Below the pieces are notes generated by a model, which saw only the letters and a program-made list of their open reading frames with translations, ran no database searches and was not told the origin of the DNA. Shown here piece after piece: positions 38,793 to 47,148 of a stretch of 64,000 nt of DNA. This DNA comes from Sphingomonas yunnanensis (GTDB taxonomy: Bacteria; Pseudomonadota; Alphaproteobacteria; Sphingomonadales; Sphingomonadaceae): contig NZ_JAIOKB010000008.1 in the NCBI RefSeq assembly GCF_019898765.1, forward strand, positions 62,001-126,000, given 5' to 3'. Made by a program: the position numbers and the translations under genes. The first letter of the stretch is position 1; each line of letters opens with the position of its first letter.

Positions 38793-41297
38793 TCAGAGCC
38801 GCAGGCGCAGCGCCAGCGAAGTGGTGCGGCCGTTGACCGATCGGGCGCGCACGATGCCGTTCGCCGGGATCGTCGCGTTCTCGGACTCGGTGAAGCCGAG
38901 CACGTCGAAGGCGTTGTTGCTGTTGAGCGAGAGCTGCACCCGCTCGGTCAGGTGAAAGGTCGCGAAGGCGTTGACGGTGGCGAAGCCCGGCAGCGTCAGC
39001 TTGTTCACGTCCTGCGCGAAGCTGCTCGTGGTACCGACGACATTGGCGCCGAGCTCGATCGGCCCCAGCGTCAGCTCGGACGTGGTCTGGAAGATGAAGC
39101 GTGCCTGGCGCCGCGGCACATGGCCGACGGTGCTGGGATCGATCTGGTCGATCGCGATCCTGCTATCGGTGAAGGTCGCCCCGGCGGTCAGGCTGAAGAC
39201 CTTGCTCGTGAGCGCACCCTCCGCCTCGACGCCGTGCGCCAGATAGACGCGGTCGATGAACGAGCCGGGCGTGGTGATCTGCGCGTTCTGCTCGCCGGTG
39301 CGCGCCCAGAAGCCGGTGAGATCGAGCCGCGCGCCCTCGCGGCGGTACTTCAGCCCGCCCTCGACCTGCTCGACCCGGTCGACCGCGGCGCGGCGATCGG
39401 TCAGCGCGCCGGTGGCGACGTCCAGCCCCGGGCCGAACAGCAGCCGGTCCGAATTGGTGCGCGCGCCGCGGCTGTAGCGCGCGAAGACGGCGAAGGGCTC
39501 GGCGACGCGCCAGTTGATCCCGGTCGAGTAGGACAGATAGTGCCAGCCGTAGAAGACCGGCGCCGGGCTGCCGAGCGGCAGCACCGCGACGCGTCGCTCC
39601 GCCGCCGTGATCATGCCGTCCCCGTTCATGTCCCGCGCGATGAGCTTGGAGCGATCGCCGCCCAGGTCGGCGCCGTAGATCAGCCCGGCGGCGTCGCCAT
39701 AGTCGTAGCGCAGGCTGCCACCGATCGAGACGCGGCCGAGCTTGTAGTTGAGCGAGCCGAAGGGCGCGTTGGTGTGATAGTCGACGCGGTGGTGGCGGCG
39801 GCAGCAGTCTCCGAAGAAGCTCGCGCCATAGCCGTAGACGCCGTCCTGCGTCACCGGCACTCCCCGCGCGTCATACAGGTCGATCATCGCCGCGCTGCCG
39901 CGACCGCGCAGCTCAAGCAGGTCCGACGTCCATAGCCAATCGGTGTGGACGTCCTGGCGCGAGCGATAGAAGCCCAGCGTGCTGGTCAGCTCGCCGCGCC
40001 CGATCGGATCGACGCGGCTGGCGCGCAGATCGTTGAACAGGCTGCCGAAGCTATTGAGCTTGGCGTCGAAGACGATGTTCTCGACGAGCAGGCCATTGCC
40101 GCCGAGCCGGTCCGGACGCGCGATGATCTGGCCGGGCTGCGCCCCGCTGGCGTAGCGCAGGGTCGCGCCGGCACCGCCGAGCGCCGCGGCGATGTCGCTC
40201 GCGCCATCGATCGCCGCGGGGAAGTTGGCGATGAAGCGGCCGGTGATGCTGGTGAGGCGGAATCGGTCGATCACTGTCCAGCCGGCCAGCGTCGCCTGCG
40301 CCTCGAGCCCGATCGCGTTGACCACCGGGTGCATGCCGTCGCGCAGGTCGTGGACGCTGCGGCGGTTGGCGCCGTCCAGCGTGACGTTGCGCAGCGCGTA
40401 GCGCGAATAGAGCGCGTCATGGCCGATGTCGAAGCCCGGCAGGCTCACGTAATGCGGGTCTGCGTCGCTGCCGGCCACGCGCACCGGGTTGGGCATGTAG
40501 CTCACGGTGCGGTCGTCGAGCGCCTTGCCGTAGAAGCGCACGTAGCCGCCGTCGAACTCCTTGGTGAGGTTGAGCTTGATCTGGCCGCCGCGGTTGCCGT
40601 CATAGCCGATACGACGCGGGCCCTTGCCCTGGCGGACGAACCCGCCGACGTGGAAGCGCCAGCCGCCGCCGAGCCGCCCGCCATAGTCCAGGTCGAGCCG
40701 GTGCTCGCCATAGTCGAGCCCGTTGAGCAACTGCACCGCGCCGCCCTCGGTCTCACCGGTCTTGGAGATCAGGTTGATCACCCCGCCGGGCGAGTTGGAC
40801 GCGAAGGTCGAGGCCGAGCCGCCGCGCACCGAGGCGACGCTGGCGACGCCCAGGTCAGCGCGCAGGAAGATGTCGGCATTGCCGAAGACGAGGTCGCCAT
40901 ATTCGACGAGCGGGAGGCCATCCTCCTGTAGCTGCAGGTATTTGCCCCCGCCGGTCGCCATCGGCAGGCCGCGGATCGAGATATTGGCATTGCCCTCCCC
41001 GCCCGAACTCTCCGAGCGGATCCCGGGGATGTTGCGGAAAATCTCCGCGACCGAGCGCGGCGCGATCTTGTCGATGTCGCTGGCGAGCAGCTGACTTGTC
41101 GACACCGCGGTGTCGAGCCGGTCGCGCCCGCGCGCCACCGCGGTGACGACCACGTCGCGGCGCGGCCTCGTCTCCTCGACGATGGTGGAAGGCTCGTCTC
41201 GCTCGGGTGCGGCGACCGCCTGCTGCGCGGCGGCGAGCTGTGGCGCGCCGAGCCCGATCGGCACACAGGTGAGCAGAAGCAGAGTCTTAATATGCAC
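38793..41297 (-). CDS. TonB-dependent receptor, copy 2 of a tandem pair
   Basis: An 834-residue receptor paralogous to the one at 36215-38737. It shares DVVVTAVARGRDRLDTAVST, the plug block GLPMATGGGKYLQLQEDGLP, the GDCCRR cysteine pair, APFGSLNYKLGRVS and the ending SLALRLRL. Divergence is concentrated in barrel segments (for example around residues 350-450), which would change ligand contacts. The start is GTG 41297 followed by HIKTLLLL, with AGGGGC just upstream in a region of short direct repeats. The GH2 beta-galactosidase gene lies upstream on the same strand. Confidence 0.95.
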   Translation of the reverse strand: MHIKTLLLLTCVPIGLGAPQLAAAQQAVAAPERDEPSTIVEETRPRRDVVVTAVARGRDRLDTAVSTSQLLASDIDKIAPRSVAEIFRNIPGIRSESSGGEGNANISIRGLPMATGGGKYLQLQEDGLPLVEYGDLVFGNADIFLRADLGVASVASVRGGSASTFASNSPGGVINLISKTGETEGGAVQLLNGLDYGEHRLDLDYGGRLGGGWRFHVGGFVRQGKGPRRIGYDGNRGGQIKLNLTKEFDGGYVRFYGKALDDRTVSYMPNPVRVAGSDADPHYVSLPGFDIGHDALYSRYALRNVTLDGANRRSVHDLRDGMHPVVNAIGLEAQATLAGWTVIDRFRLTSITGRFIANFPAAIDGASDIAAALGGAGATLRYASGAQPGQIIARPDRLGGNGLLVENIVFDAKLNSFGSLFNDLRASRVDPIGRGELTSTLGFYRSRQDVHTDWLWTSDLLELRGRGSAAMIDLYDARGVPVTQDGVYGYGASFFGDCCRRHHRVDYHTNAPFGSLNYKLGRVSIGGSLRYDYGDAAGLIYGADLGGDRSKLIARDMNGDGMITAAERRVAVLPLGSPAPVFYGWHYLSYSTGINWRVAEPFAVFARYSRGARTNSDRLLFGPGLDVATGALTDRRAAVDRVEQVEGGLKYRREGARLDLTGFWARTGEQNAQITTPGSFIDRVYLAHGVEAEGALTSKVFSLTAGATFTDSRIAIDQIDPSTVGHVPRRQARFIFQTTSELTLGPIELGANVVGTTSSFAQDVNKLTLPGFATVNAFATFHLTERVQLSLNSNNAFDVLGFTESENATIPANGIVRARSVNGRTTSLALRLRL

Positions 41298-41659
41298 GGC
41301 GCGCCCCTATTTATCTGGCGCCCCTATGATAAGTCAAAACGGTGATGGTGCTGCGGTCGCGAAGATTGCGCCGCATCAGATCTAAAGGTGAAGCTTCTGA
41401 TTGGCGGGCAGTTTATTTTTACCTACGGCATTGAAAATCACCGTTCTGCGTCACCACTGGTGTAAGCGAGGGGGATACTGCGGCATTAACCTCCCACTCG
41501 CGGCGGCGGCGATCCGTCTTCACCGATCCGTGCTCCGGCGAACGCCGGAGCCCAGGGCGGCAAGCGCGACGTTCGTGGCCCTGGGCTCCTGCGTTCGCAG
41601 GAGCACCGCGCTGGTTTAAACCCGATGGATCACCCACCAAGCGATGCGACGAGGCGCGA
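41298..41659. promoter_or_regulatory. 362-base gap: promoter region of the receptor pair and a repeat
   Basis: No gene is seen. Next to the receptor start is a 10-base direct repeat GCGCCCCTAT (41301-41310 and 41318-41327). An AT-richer stretch follows to about 41500, with half-sites AACGGTGA (41338-41345) and TCACCGTT (41438-41445) in inverted orientation 92 bases apart, which could anchor a looping regulator. The part nearest the GH2 stop is a palindromic repeat. The receptors therefore probably have their own promoter here. Confidence 0.45.
41530..41606. repeat. Palindromic repeat downstream of GH2 gene
   Basis: An inverted repeat begins GTGCTCCGGCGAACGCCGGA at 41530 and ends with TCCTGCGTTCGCAGGAGCAC at 41606. 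CCAGGGC and GCCCTGG form the inner arms. Each outer arm is itself a small hairpin. This is a second family of intergenic palindrome, different from those at 13827 and 56448. Confidence 0.85.
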
Positions 41660-44600
41660 TCAGTCCTCCCCGGTCGCGCTCGCCGCGCGCGCACGGTCGG
41701 GCGTGGTGCCCTCGCCAGCGAACGGCGTCAGGCGGAAGGTCACGCGCGTCGGCTCCAGCCGGGTCAGGTACTGCGGCATCGGCAACCCCGCCTGGCTCCA
41801 TTCCGTGTTGCCGCCGACCCCCCATTGCGCCGAGTCGATCAGCAGCGTGACCTGGCCGTGCGGCACCACGTCGGTCGACTTCCACGTGCCGGGCGTGTGG
41901 CGGTCGAGATCGGCGTAGGGGAAGGCCAGCGCGTTCATCATCAGCGGCCGGTCGCCCTGGACGCGCACGCCGCGGCCGCCGCCCGACAGCTCCATCCAGC
42001 GCACGTCCACCTTGTTGCCAGTCTCCTGCGGGCGGATGAAGTCGTGGTTCTGCTCGGCGACCCTGCCGCGCCACAGCCCGATCGGCGCCGAGGTCTTGCG
42101 GTCGACATAGCTCTCGTGCGGCCCGCGGCCGTACCATTCGACCTCGGTCACGTCGGTCGGCATCGCGAAGGCGAGCCCGACCCGGAACGGCGGAGGCAGG
42201 TCGGTCTTCACCGGCGTGAACTGGCCGTCGACGGCGACGCTGCCGTCCGCCGCCATGGCATAGCGCGTGGTGAAGGTCGCCGCGCCGTCGCCCAGCGCAT
42301 AGTCGACCGTGATTTCCGCGCCGGCGTCGGTCCGCGCGCTGCGCACCGCCGTGACCCGCCGCGCGTCGCTCATCGCCTTCCACATCGCCAGCCTGCGGTC
42401 GGTGCCGATGCCGAGGTCGTTGTCGGTCACCGCGCGCCAGAAATGCGGCGCGCCGCCGCTCGCGAGCGTCCGCCCGCCCTGCGCATAGTCGCGCACCAGC
42501 CCGGTGGCGCGATCGATCGTGAGCGTCGCGCCGTTCGCGGACAGAGTCACCGCGCCGCTCGCCTGCTTGAGCACCACCGCCCCCGTCGCGCCCACCGGCG
42601 CGGTGACCGCGCCCGGCTGCACCTGGAACTGCTCGAAGCCGAGCACGGTACCGCTCGCCACGCCGGGGATGGCCCCCTCCTTGGCGCGGACGTTGACGGT
42701 GACGAGATATTCCGCTTCGGCACGGCGCTGATAAGACGACAGCGGCAGCGCGATCGTCTCCGCGCCGCGCGCGGGCGTGGCGAGCGGCGCCAGCGCACCC
42801 TTGGCGACGGGGACGCCATCCTCCTCCAGCTCCCAGTCGAAGCTGAACCCCGACAGGTCGCGGAAGTCGTGGCGGTTGCGCACCGTCACGCGCCCGGTCG
42901 CCGGGTCGAAGTCGTCGAACTGCGCCGGCGCATAGACCTTGCGCAGCTCGTACAATTGCGGGTTGGGCGTGCGATCGGACTGGAGCAGGCCGTCGCCGAA
43001 CTCGATGTCGCCGCCCGGGTTGGGGCCGTACTCGCCGCCGTCGCCCCAGTAGCGCCGCCCGTCCTTGGTGTAGCGGTACATCGACTGGTCGACCCAGTCC
43101 CACACGAAGCCGCCCTGCAGCTTGTCCGGGTGCGCGTAGATCGTGTCCCAATATTCCTTCAGGTTGCCGCCGGTCTGGCCCATCATGTGCGCGTACTCGC
43201 ACTGGATCATCGGCTGCTTGAAGCGCCAGTTGACGGCATAGTCGCGCATCTTCTCGACCGTGTCGTACATCGGCGCGTAGATGTCGGCGAAGTAGTTGGG
43301 GCGATGGTCGTGGACGCCCTCCCACGTGCCCCAGCCGAGATAGCTGAGCAGCCGCGACGGGTCGCGCTGCTTGGCCGCCGCCGCGCCCGCCTCGAAGTTC
43401 GGCCCGATCCCCGCCTCGTTGCCGAGCGACCAGAAGATCACCGAGGCGTGGTTCTTGTCGCGCTCGATCATGTTGGTGACTCGGCTGACATGCGCGTCCT
43501 TCCACGCCGGGTCGAAGCCGATCTGGAATTTGGCGCGGTCGTCGGGATGGTTGTTGCCCGCCTCCATGTACGCGTGGCTCTCGACGTTGGCCTCGTCCAT
43601 CACATAGAGGCCGTAGCGGTCGGCGAGCTCGTACATATACGGGTCGTTCGGATAATGTGACATGCGCAGCGCGTTGATGTTGTTGCGCTTCATCAGCTGC
43701 ACGTCGCGCTCCATCGACGCGCGCGTGATCGTGTGGAAGGTCTCCGGGTCGTGCTCGTGGCGGTTGACGCCGCGGATCGTGACCGGCCTGCCGTTGACCG
43801 TCACGCGGCCGTCGACGATCGCGACGGTGCGGAAGCCGATCTGGCGCGCGCTCGACTCGATCAGCGCGCCCTTTGCGTCGTACAGCTCGACCAGCAGCGT
43901 GTAGAGATTGGGCGTCTCCGCGGTCCACGCGCGCACGTTCGCGACGGTGCCGCTCAGCGTCACCTTGCGCTCGCCCGCGCCTCCCGCCACCGCGGCACGC
44001 GCCTGCTGGAGCATTCGGTCGCCGTCCATCAGCACGTAGCGCGCGCTCGTCGCGGCGGCGCCGGTGACCGCCACCTCGACCGCGAGCGTACCGTGGCGAT
44101 AGGCGCCGTCTAGCCCGGCGTGGACGAACACGTCGCGCACGCGCGTCCTCGGCGCGGCGAGCAGATAGACCGAGCGCTCGATCCCCGAGACGCGCCAGAA
44201 GTCCTGGTCCTCAAGGTAGCTGCCGTCCGACCAGCGGTGGATCTGGATCGCCACCGTGTTGCGCCCCGGCTTCACGAAGCGGGTGACGTCGAACTCGCTC
44301 GGCAGCTTCGAATCCTCGGAATAGCCGACCTTCGCGCCGTTGACCCAGATCTCATAGGCCGAGCCCGCCGCGCCGATGTGGAGGATCACGTCGCTGCCCC
44401 GCCAGTCCGCGGGCACGTCCACGTCGCGGCGGTAGGAGCCGACCGGGTTGGTCGCGTGCGGGATCAGCGGGCGGTTGGCGGGGAAAGGATAGGTGACGTT
44501 GTTGTAGCGCGGCTGGTCGAAGCCCTGCGCCTGCCAGTCGCCGGGGACCTTTATGTCCTTCCACCCCGCGACGTCATAGCCCGGCTGCTCGAACCCCGCG

Positions 44601-44893
44601 GGCACGTCGTCCGAGCTGGGCGAGAGCGCGAACTTCCACGTGCCGTCGAGCGCGACATAGCGGGACGAGCGCGCCTCCGCGCCCGCCAGCGCGAGCGCCC
44701 GCGTCTCGTACGGGAAGCCGGTGGCGTGCGCGGGCATCTTGTTGCGCGCGTTGACCGCGGGGTTCTCCCAGTCCGGACGGGACGGGTCGACCTGTACCGG
44801 CTGCACCTGCGGCAAGCCCTGCGCCACCGCCTCCGATCCGAGCGAGATGACCAGCGACGCGGCGGCGACTCCGGCGAGCAACAGCGAGCGCAT
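41660..44893 (-). CDS. Exported LacZ-type GH2 beta-galactosidase (1077 aa)
   Basis: A full-length five-domain LacZ-type enzyme with a signal peptide (MRSLLLAGVAAASLV, cut near AVAQ), so periplasmic or outer-membrane side. The sugar-binding domain is about 85-240 (PRYNNVTYPFP), then an Ig domain. The TIM barrel about 360-660 has RGVNRHEHDP, acid/base Glu493 in SLGNEAG and nucleophile Glu566 in IQCEYAHMMG. The last 280 residues are the small-chain domain (WYGRGPHESYVDRK). E. coli LacZ is cytoplasmic; the exported form fits growth on imported galactosides next to TonB receptors. An operator-like site is found just upstream. Confidence 0.96.
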   Translation of the reverse strand: MRSLLLAGVAAASLVISLGSEAVAQGLPQVQPVQVDPSRPDWENPAVNARNKMPAHATGFPYETRALALAGAEARSSRYVALDGTWKFALSPSSDDVPAGFEQPGYDVAGWKDIKVPGDWQAQGFDQPRYNNVTYPFPANRPLIPHATNPVGSYRRDVDVPADWRGSDVILHIGAAGSAYEIWVNGAKVGYSEDSKLPSEFDVTRFVKPGRNTVAIQIHRWSDGSYLEDQDFWRVSGIERSVYLLAAPRTRVRDVFVHAGLDGAYRHGTLAVEVAVTGAAATSARYVLMDGDRMLQQARAAVAGGAGERKVTLSGTVANVRAWTAETPNLYTLLVELYDAKGALIESSARQIGFRTVAIVDGRVTVNGRPVTIRGVNRHEHDPETFHTITRASMERDVQLMKRNNINALRMSHYPNDPYMYELADRYGLYVMDEANVESHAYMEAGNNHPDDRAKFQIGFDPAWKDAHVSRVTNMIERDKNHASVIFWSLGNEAGIGPNFEAGAAAAKQRDPSRLLSYLGWGTWEGVHDHRPNYFADIYAPMYDTVEKMRDYAVNWRFKQPMIQCEYAHMMGQTGGNLKEYWDTIYAHPDKLQGGFVWDWVDQSMYRYTKDGRRYWGDGGEYGPNPGGDIEFGDGLLQSDRTPNPQLYELRKVYAPAQFDDFDPATGRVTVRNRHDFRDLSGFSFDWELEEDGVPVAKGALAPLATPARGAETIALPLSSYQRRAEAEYLVTVNVRAKEGAIPGVASGTVLGFEQFQVQPGAVTAPVGATGAVVLKQASGAVTLSANGATLTIDRATGLVRDYAQGGRTLASGGAPHFWRAVTDNDLGIGTDRRLAMWKAMSDARRVTAVRSARTDAGAEITVDYALGDGAATFTTRYAMAADGSVAVDGQFTPVKTDLPPPFRVGLAFAMPTDVTEVEWYGRGPHESYVDRKTSAPIGLWRGRVAEQNHDFIRPQETGNKVDVRWMELSGGGRGVRVQGDRPLMMNALAFPYADLDRHTPGTWKSTDVVPHGQVTLLIDSAQWGVGGNTEWSQAGLPMPQYLTRLEPTRVTFRLTPFAGEGTTPDRARAASATGED

Positions 44894-44934
44894 TTCCTTT
44901 TTCCTCCCCTGCGGCAGCCTTCCGCCACCCTGCT

Positions 44935-44949
44935 ATTGTCTGACGATAA
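44935..44949 (-). promoter_or_regulatory. Operator-like motif ahead of beta-galactosidase gene
   Basis: ATTGTCTGACGATAA (plus-strand reading) lies 42 bases upstream of the GH2 start in the divergent gap to the PI-PLC-like gene. It shares ATTGTC-N-GA-NN-ATAA with the site at 27922. TTGTCTGACGA fits the GntR/FCD consensus TNGTNNNACNA. On the minus strand TATTAT (44946-44951) could be the -10 box. Confidence 0.45.
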
Positions 44950-45086
44950 TATCACGCCGCCCCGGCACAAGCGGTCTCGCGCAAGTCGCTGAAGTTCAGC
45001 GCAAACCATTGCTGCTGGCAGGAAGGGCTCGGCCGATCGCAGAGAGTGTCACGCCATTTTCACGCGCGCTCCGTAAGGGCGCGAGC

Positions 45087-46148
45087 ATGATCCGACCCGC
45101 CCGCGCACTCGCGCTCGCCGCTCTCCTCGCCGCCCCCGCCATCGCGCGCGACGCCGCGCCGCTGCGGCTCAACGACCTGCAGGTGATCGGCACGCACAAC
45201 AGCTACAAGCGCGCGATGCCCGCCGCGACCATGGCGCGGCTGCGCGCCGCCGACCCGAAGCTCGCCGACGCACTCGACTATGCGCACCGCGACCTCGGCG
45301 AGCAGCTCGACAAGGGCGCGCGCCAGCTCGAGATCGACGTCAACTACGACCCGCAGGGCGGCCATTACGCCCGGGGGTCGGACGATCCGGCGCTGCGCCG
45401 GCCGGGCTACAAGGTGCTCCACATCCCCGGCATCGACAATTCGTCGAGCTGCGTGCTGCTGACCGAGTGCCTGACGATCATCCGCCGCTGGTCCGACGCA
45501 TACCCGCGCCACGTGCCGATCATGCTGATGTTCAACGTCAAGGACGAGCAGAACGCGGCGCGCGGCGGGATCGACTCGGTCGTGCCCGACGGCGCCGGCT
45601 ACGACGCGCTCGACGCCGAGATCCGCTCGGTGCTGCCGCCGGCCAAGCTGATCACCCCCGACGACGTCCAGGGCCGCTACCCGACGCTGCGCGACGCGGT
45701 GCGGGCGAACAACTGGCCGACGCTCGAGCGGGCGCGCGGCAAGATCCTGTTCGCGATGGACGAGACCCCGGAGAAGGTGGCGCTGTACCGCGGCGCGCGG
45801 CGCTCGCTCGAGGGGCGCGTCTTCTTCATCAACACCGACGAGGACTCACCCGCGGCGGCCTACCTGACGCTCAACGAGACGGTGGCGGACGCCGCCCGGA
45901 TCCGCCGCGACGTCGCCGCCGGCTATCTCGTGCGAACCCGCGCCGACGCCGAGACCCGTGAGGCGCGCACCAACGACACGCGCCGCCGCGAGACCGCGCT
46001 GGCGAGCGGCGCTCATTATGTGTCGACCGACTATGTCTGGCCCGACCCGCGCTTTCCCGGCGGCTATCACGTGGCGCTGCCGGGCGGCGGCGTGGCGCGC
46101 TGCAACCCGGTCCGCCGGCCGAAGGGGTGCGCGGTCGACGAGCGTTGA
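45087..46148 (+). CDS. Exported Ca2+-dependent PI-PLC-like phosphodiesterase
   Basis: A 353-residue precursor with signal peptide (MIRPARALALAALLAAPAIA). The mature protein is of the PLC-like TIM-barrel superfamily, subgroup 'phosphoinositide phospholipase C, Ca2+-dependent'. The first catalytic His is in VIGTHNSYKRAM, the metal-binding part in LEIDVNYDP and the second His in YKVLHIPGIDNSS. The C-terminal ASGAHYVSTDYVWPDPRF is also typical. It would act on a phosphodiester in the periplasm or outside; the natural substrate in sphingomonads is not known. ATG 45087 begins the signal peptide; the frame is open upstream to 44721 across the promoter region. Confidence 0.88.
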   Translation: MIRPARALALAALLAAPAIARDAAPLRLNDLQVIGTHNSYKRAMPAATMARLRAADPKLADALDYAHRDLGEQLDKGARQLEIDVNYDPQGGHYARGSDDPALRRPGYKVLHIPGIDNSSSCVLLTECLTIIRRWSDAYPRHVPIMLMFNVKDEQNAARGGIDSVVPDGAGYDALDAEIRSVLPPAKLITPDDVQGRYPTLRDAVRANNWPTLERARGKILFAMDETPEKVALYRGARRSLEGRVFFINTDEDSPAAAYLTLNETVADAARIRRDVAAGYLVRTRADAETREARTNDTRRRETALASGAHYVSTDYVWPDPRFPGGYHVALPGGGVARCNPVRRPKGCAVDER

Positions 46149-46180
46149 GCGTAGGCGTCAGACCCCTTTCGTGGCGTCCT

Positions 46181-46265
46181 CCTGAGCTCGTCTCAGGATC
46201 CACGATGCGGCAGGCTCGACGGGTCTCGGTACTCGCGCCACGGTGGATCCTGAAACAAACGCAGG
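46181..46265. repeat. Palindromic repeat after the PI-PLC-like gene
   Basis: The left arm CCTGAGCTCGTCTCAGGATC starts at 46181, and the right arm GTGGATCCTGAAACAAACGC lies at 46243-46265. The same TCCTGA-(N)-TCAGGATCCAC core occurs at 56448-56543, so the two are copies of one element. It separates convergent genes and may help end both transcripts. Confidence 0.8.
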
Positions 46266-46287
46266 TTAGCGACAGGCGCTGCGCCGC

Positions 46288-47148
46288 CTAGAGCCCCGCG
46301 CCCCGGCGCACCGCCAGCGCCGTCGCGGACCAGTCGATGTCCTCGCCTTCCGCGGCGATCGTCGCGCGCAGATGGTCGCGCACGATCCCCAGCAGCGGCA
46401 TGGGCACGCGATAGGCCGTCGCCGCCGCGTCGGCGAGCGTCATGTCCTTGAGCCCGAGCGGCGCGGGGAAGCCGGCGGGGCGGAACTTGTCCTCCACCAA
46501 TATCTCGCCGTAGGTGCGATAGACCGGCGCGCCGAACAACGTCTCGGTCAGGATCTCGAGCAGCGCGGCGCGTTGCACGCCGCCGCGCTCTGCCAGCGTC
46601 ATCGCCTCGGCCATCGCCTCAACCGCGGCCATGATCATGAAATTGCCGCTGAGCTTGACGATATTGGCGGCGGGCGGGTGATCGCCGATGCGGAAGGTGC
46701 GCTGGCCGATCGCGTCGAACAGCGGCTGCGCGCGGTCGAGCGCCGCCGCCTCACCCGCCGCCACGACGAACAGCTTGCCCGCCGCTGCCGCCGGGGGTCG
46801 CCCGAACACCGGTGCCGAGACGACGCCGCCCGACCCGGCCTCGGCCGCGAGCCGCTCCGCCAACGCGACCCCGATCGTGCTGTGCGATACATGGAGCGCG
46901 GGCGCGGCCGCGATCCCACCTTCACCCCACACCACCGCCTCGACCGCGCGGTCGTCGGCGAGCATCGTCATCACCACCTCACCCTGCGCGGCGTCGGCGG
47001 GTGAGCTCGCCATCCGCGCGCCCGCCTCGACCAGCGCGGCGGCCTTGTCCGCGGAGCGATTCCACACGCTCACCTCATGCCCCGCCGCCAGCAGGTTCTG
47101 CGCCATCGCGCTGCCCATCTGCCCCAGACCGATGAATCCGACCTTCAT
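46288..47148 (-). CDS. NAD(P)-dependent beta-hydroxyacid dehydrogenase family
   Basis: A 286-residue oxidoreductase of the 3-hydroxyisobutyrate dehydrogenase / tartronate semialdehyde reductase family. The Rossmann start is KVGFIGLGQMGSAMAQNLL with NRS after strand 2 (NADP preferred by this pattern). The substrate motif is VSAPVFGRPPAAAAG and the catalytic Lys lies in ANIVKLSGNFM. Actual substrate is not clear. ATG 47148 overlaps the aldo/keto reductase stop as ATGA. Confidence 0.93.
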   Translation of the reverse strand: MKVGFIGLGQMGSAMAQNLLAAGHEVSVWNRSADKAAALVEAGARMASSPADAAQGEVVMTMLADDRAVEAVVWGEGGIAAAPALHVSHSTIGVALAERLAAEAGSGGVVSAPVFGRPPAAAAGKLFVVAAGEAAALDRAQPLFDAIGQRTFRIGDHPPAANIVKLSGNFMIMAAVEAMAEAMTLAERGGVQRAALLEILTETLFGAPVYRTYGEILVEDKFRPAGFPAPLGLKDMTLADAAATAYRVPMPLLGIVRDHLRATIAAEGEDIDWSATALAVRRGAGL

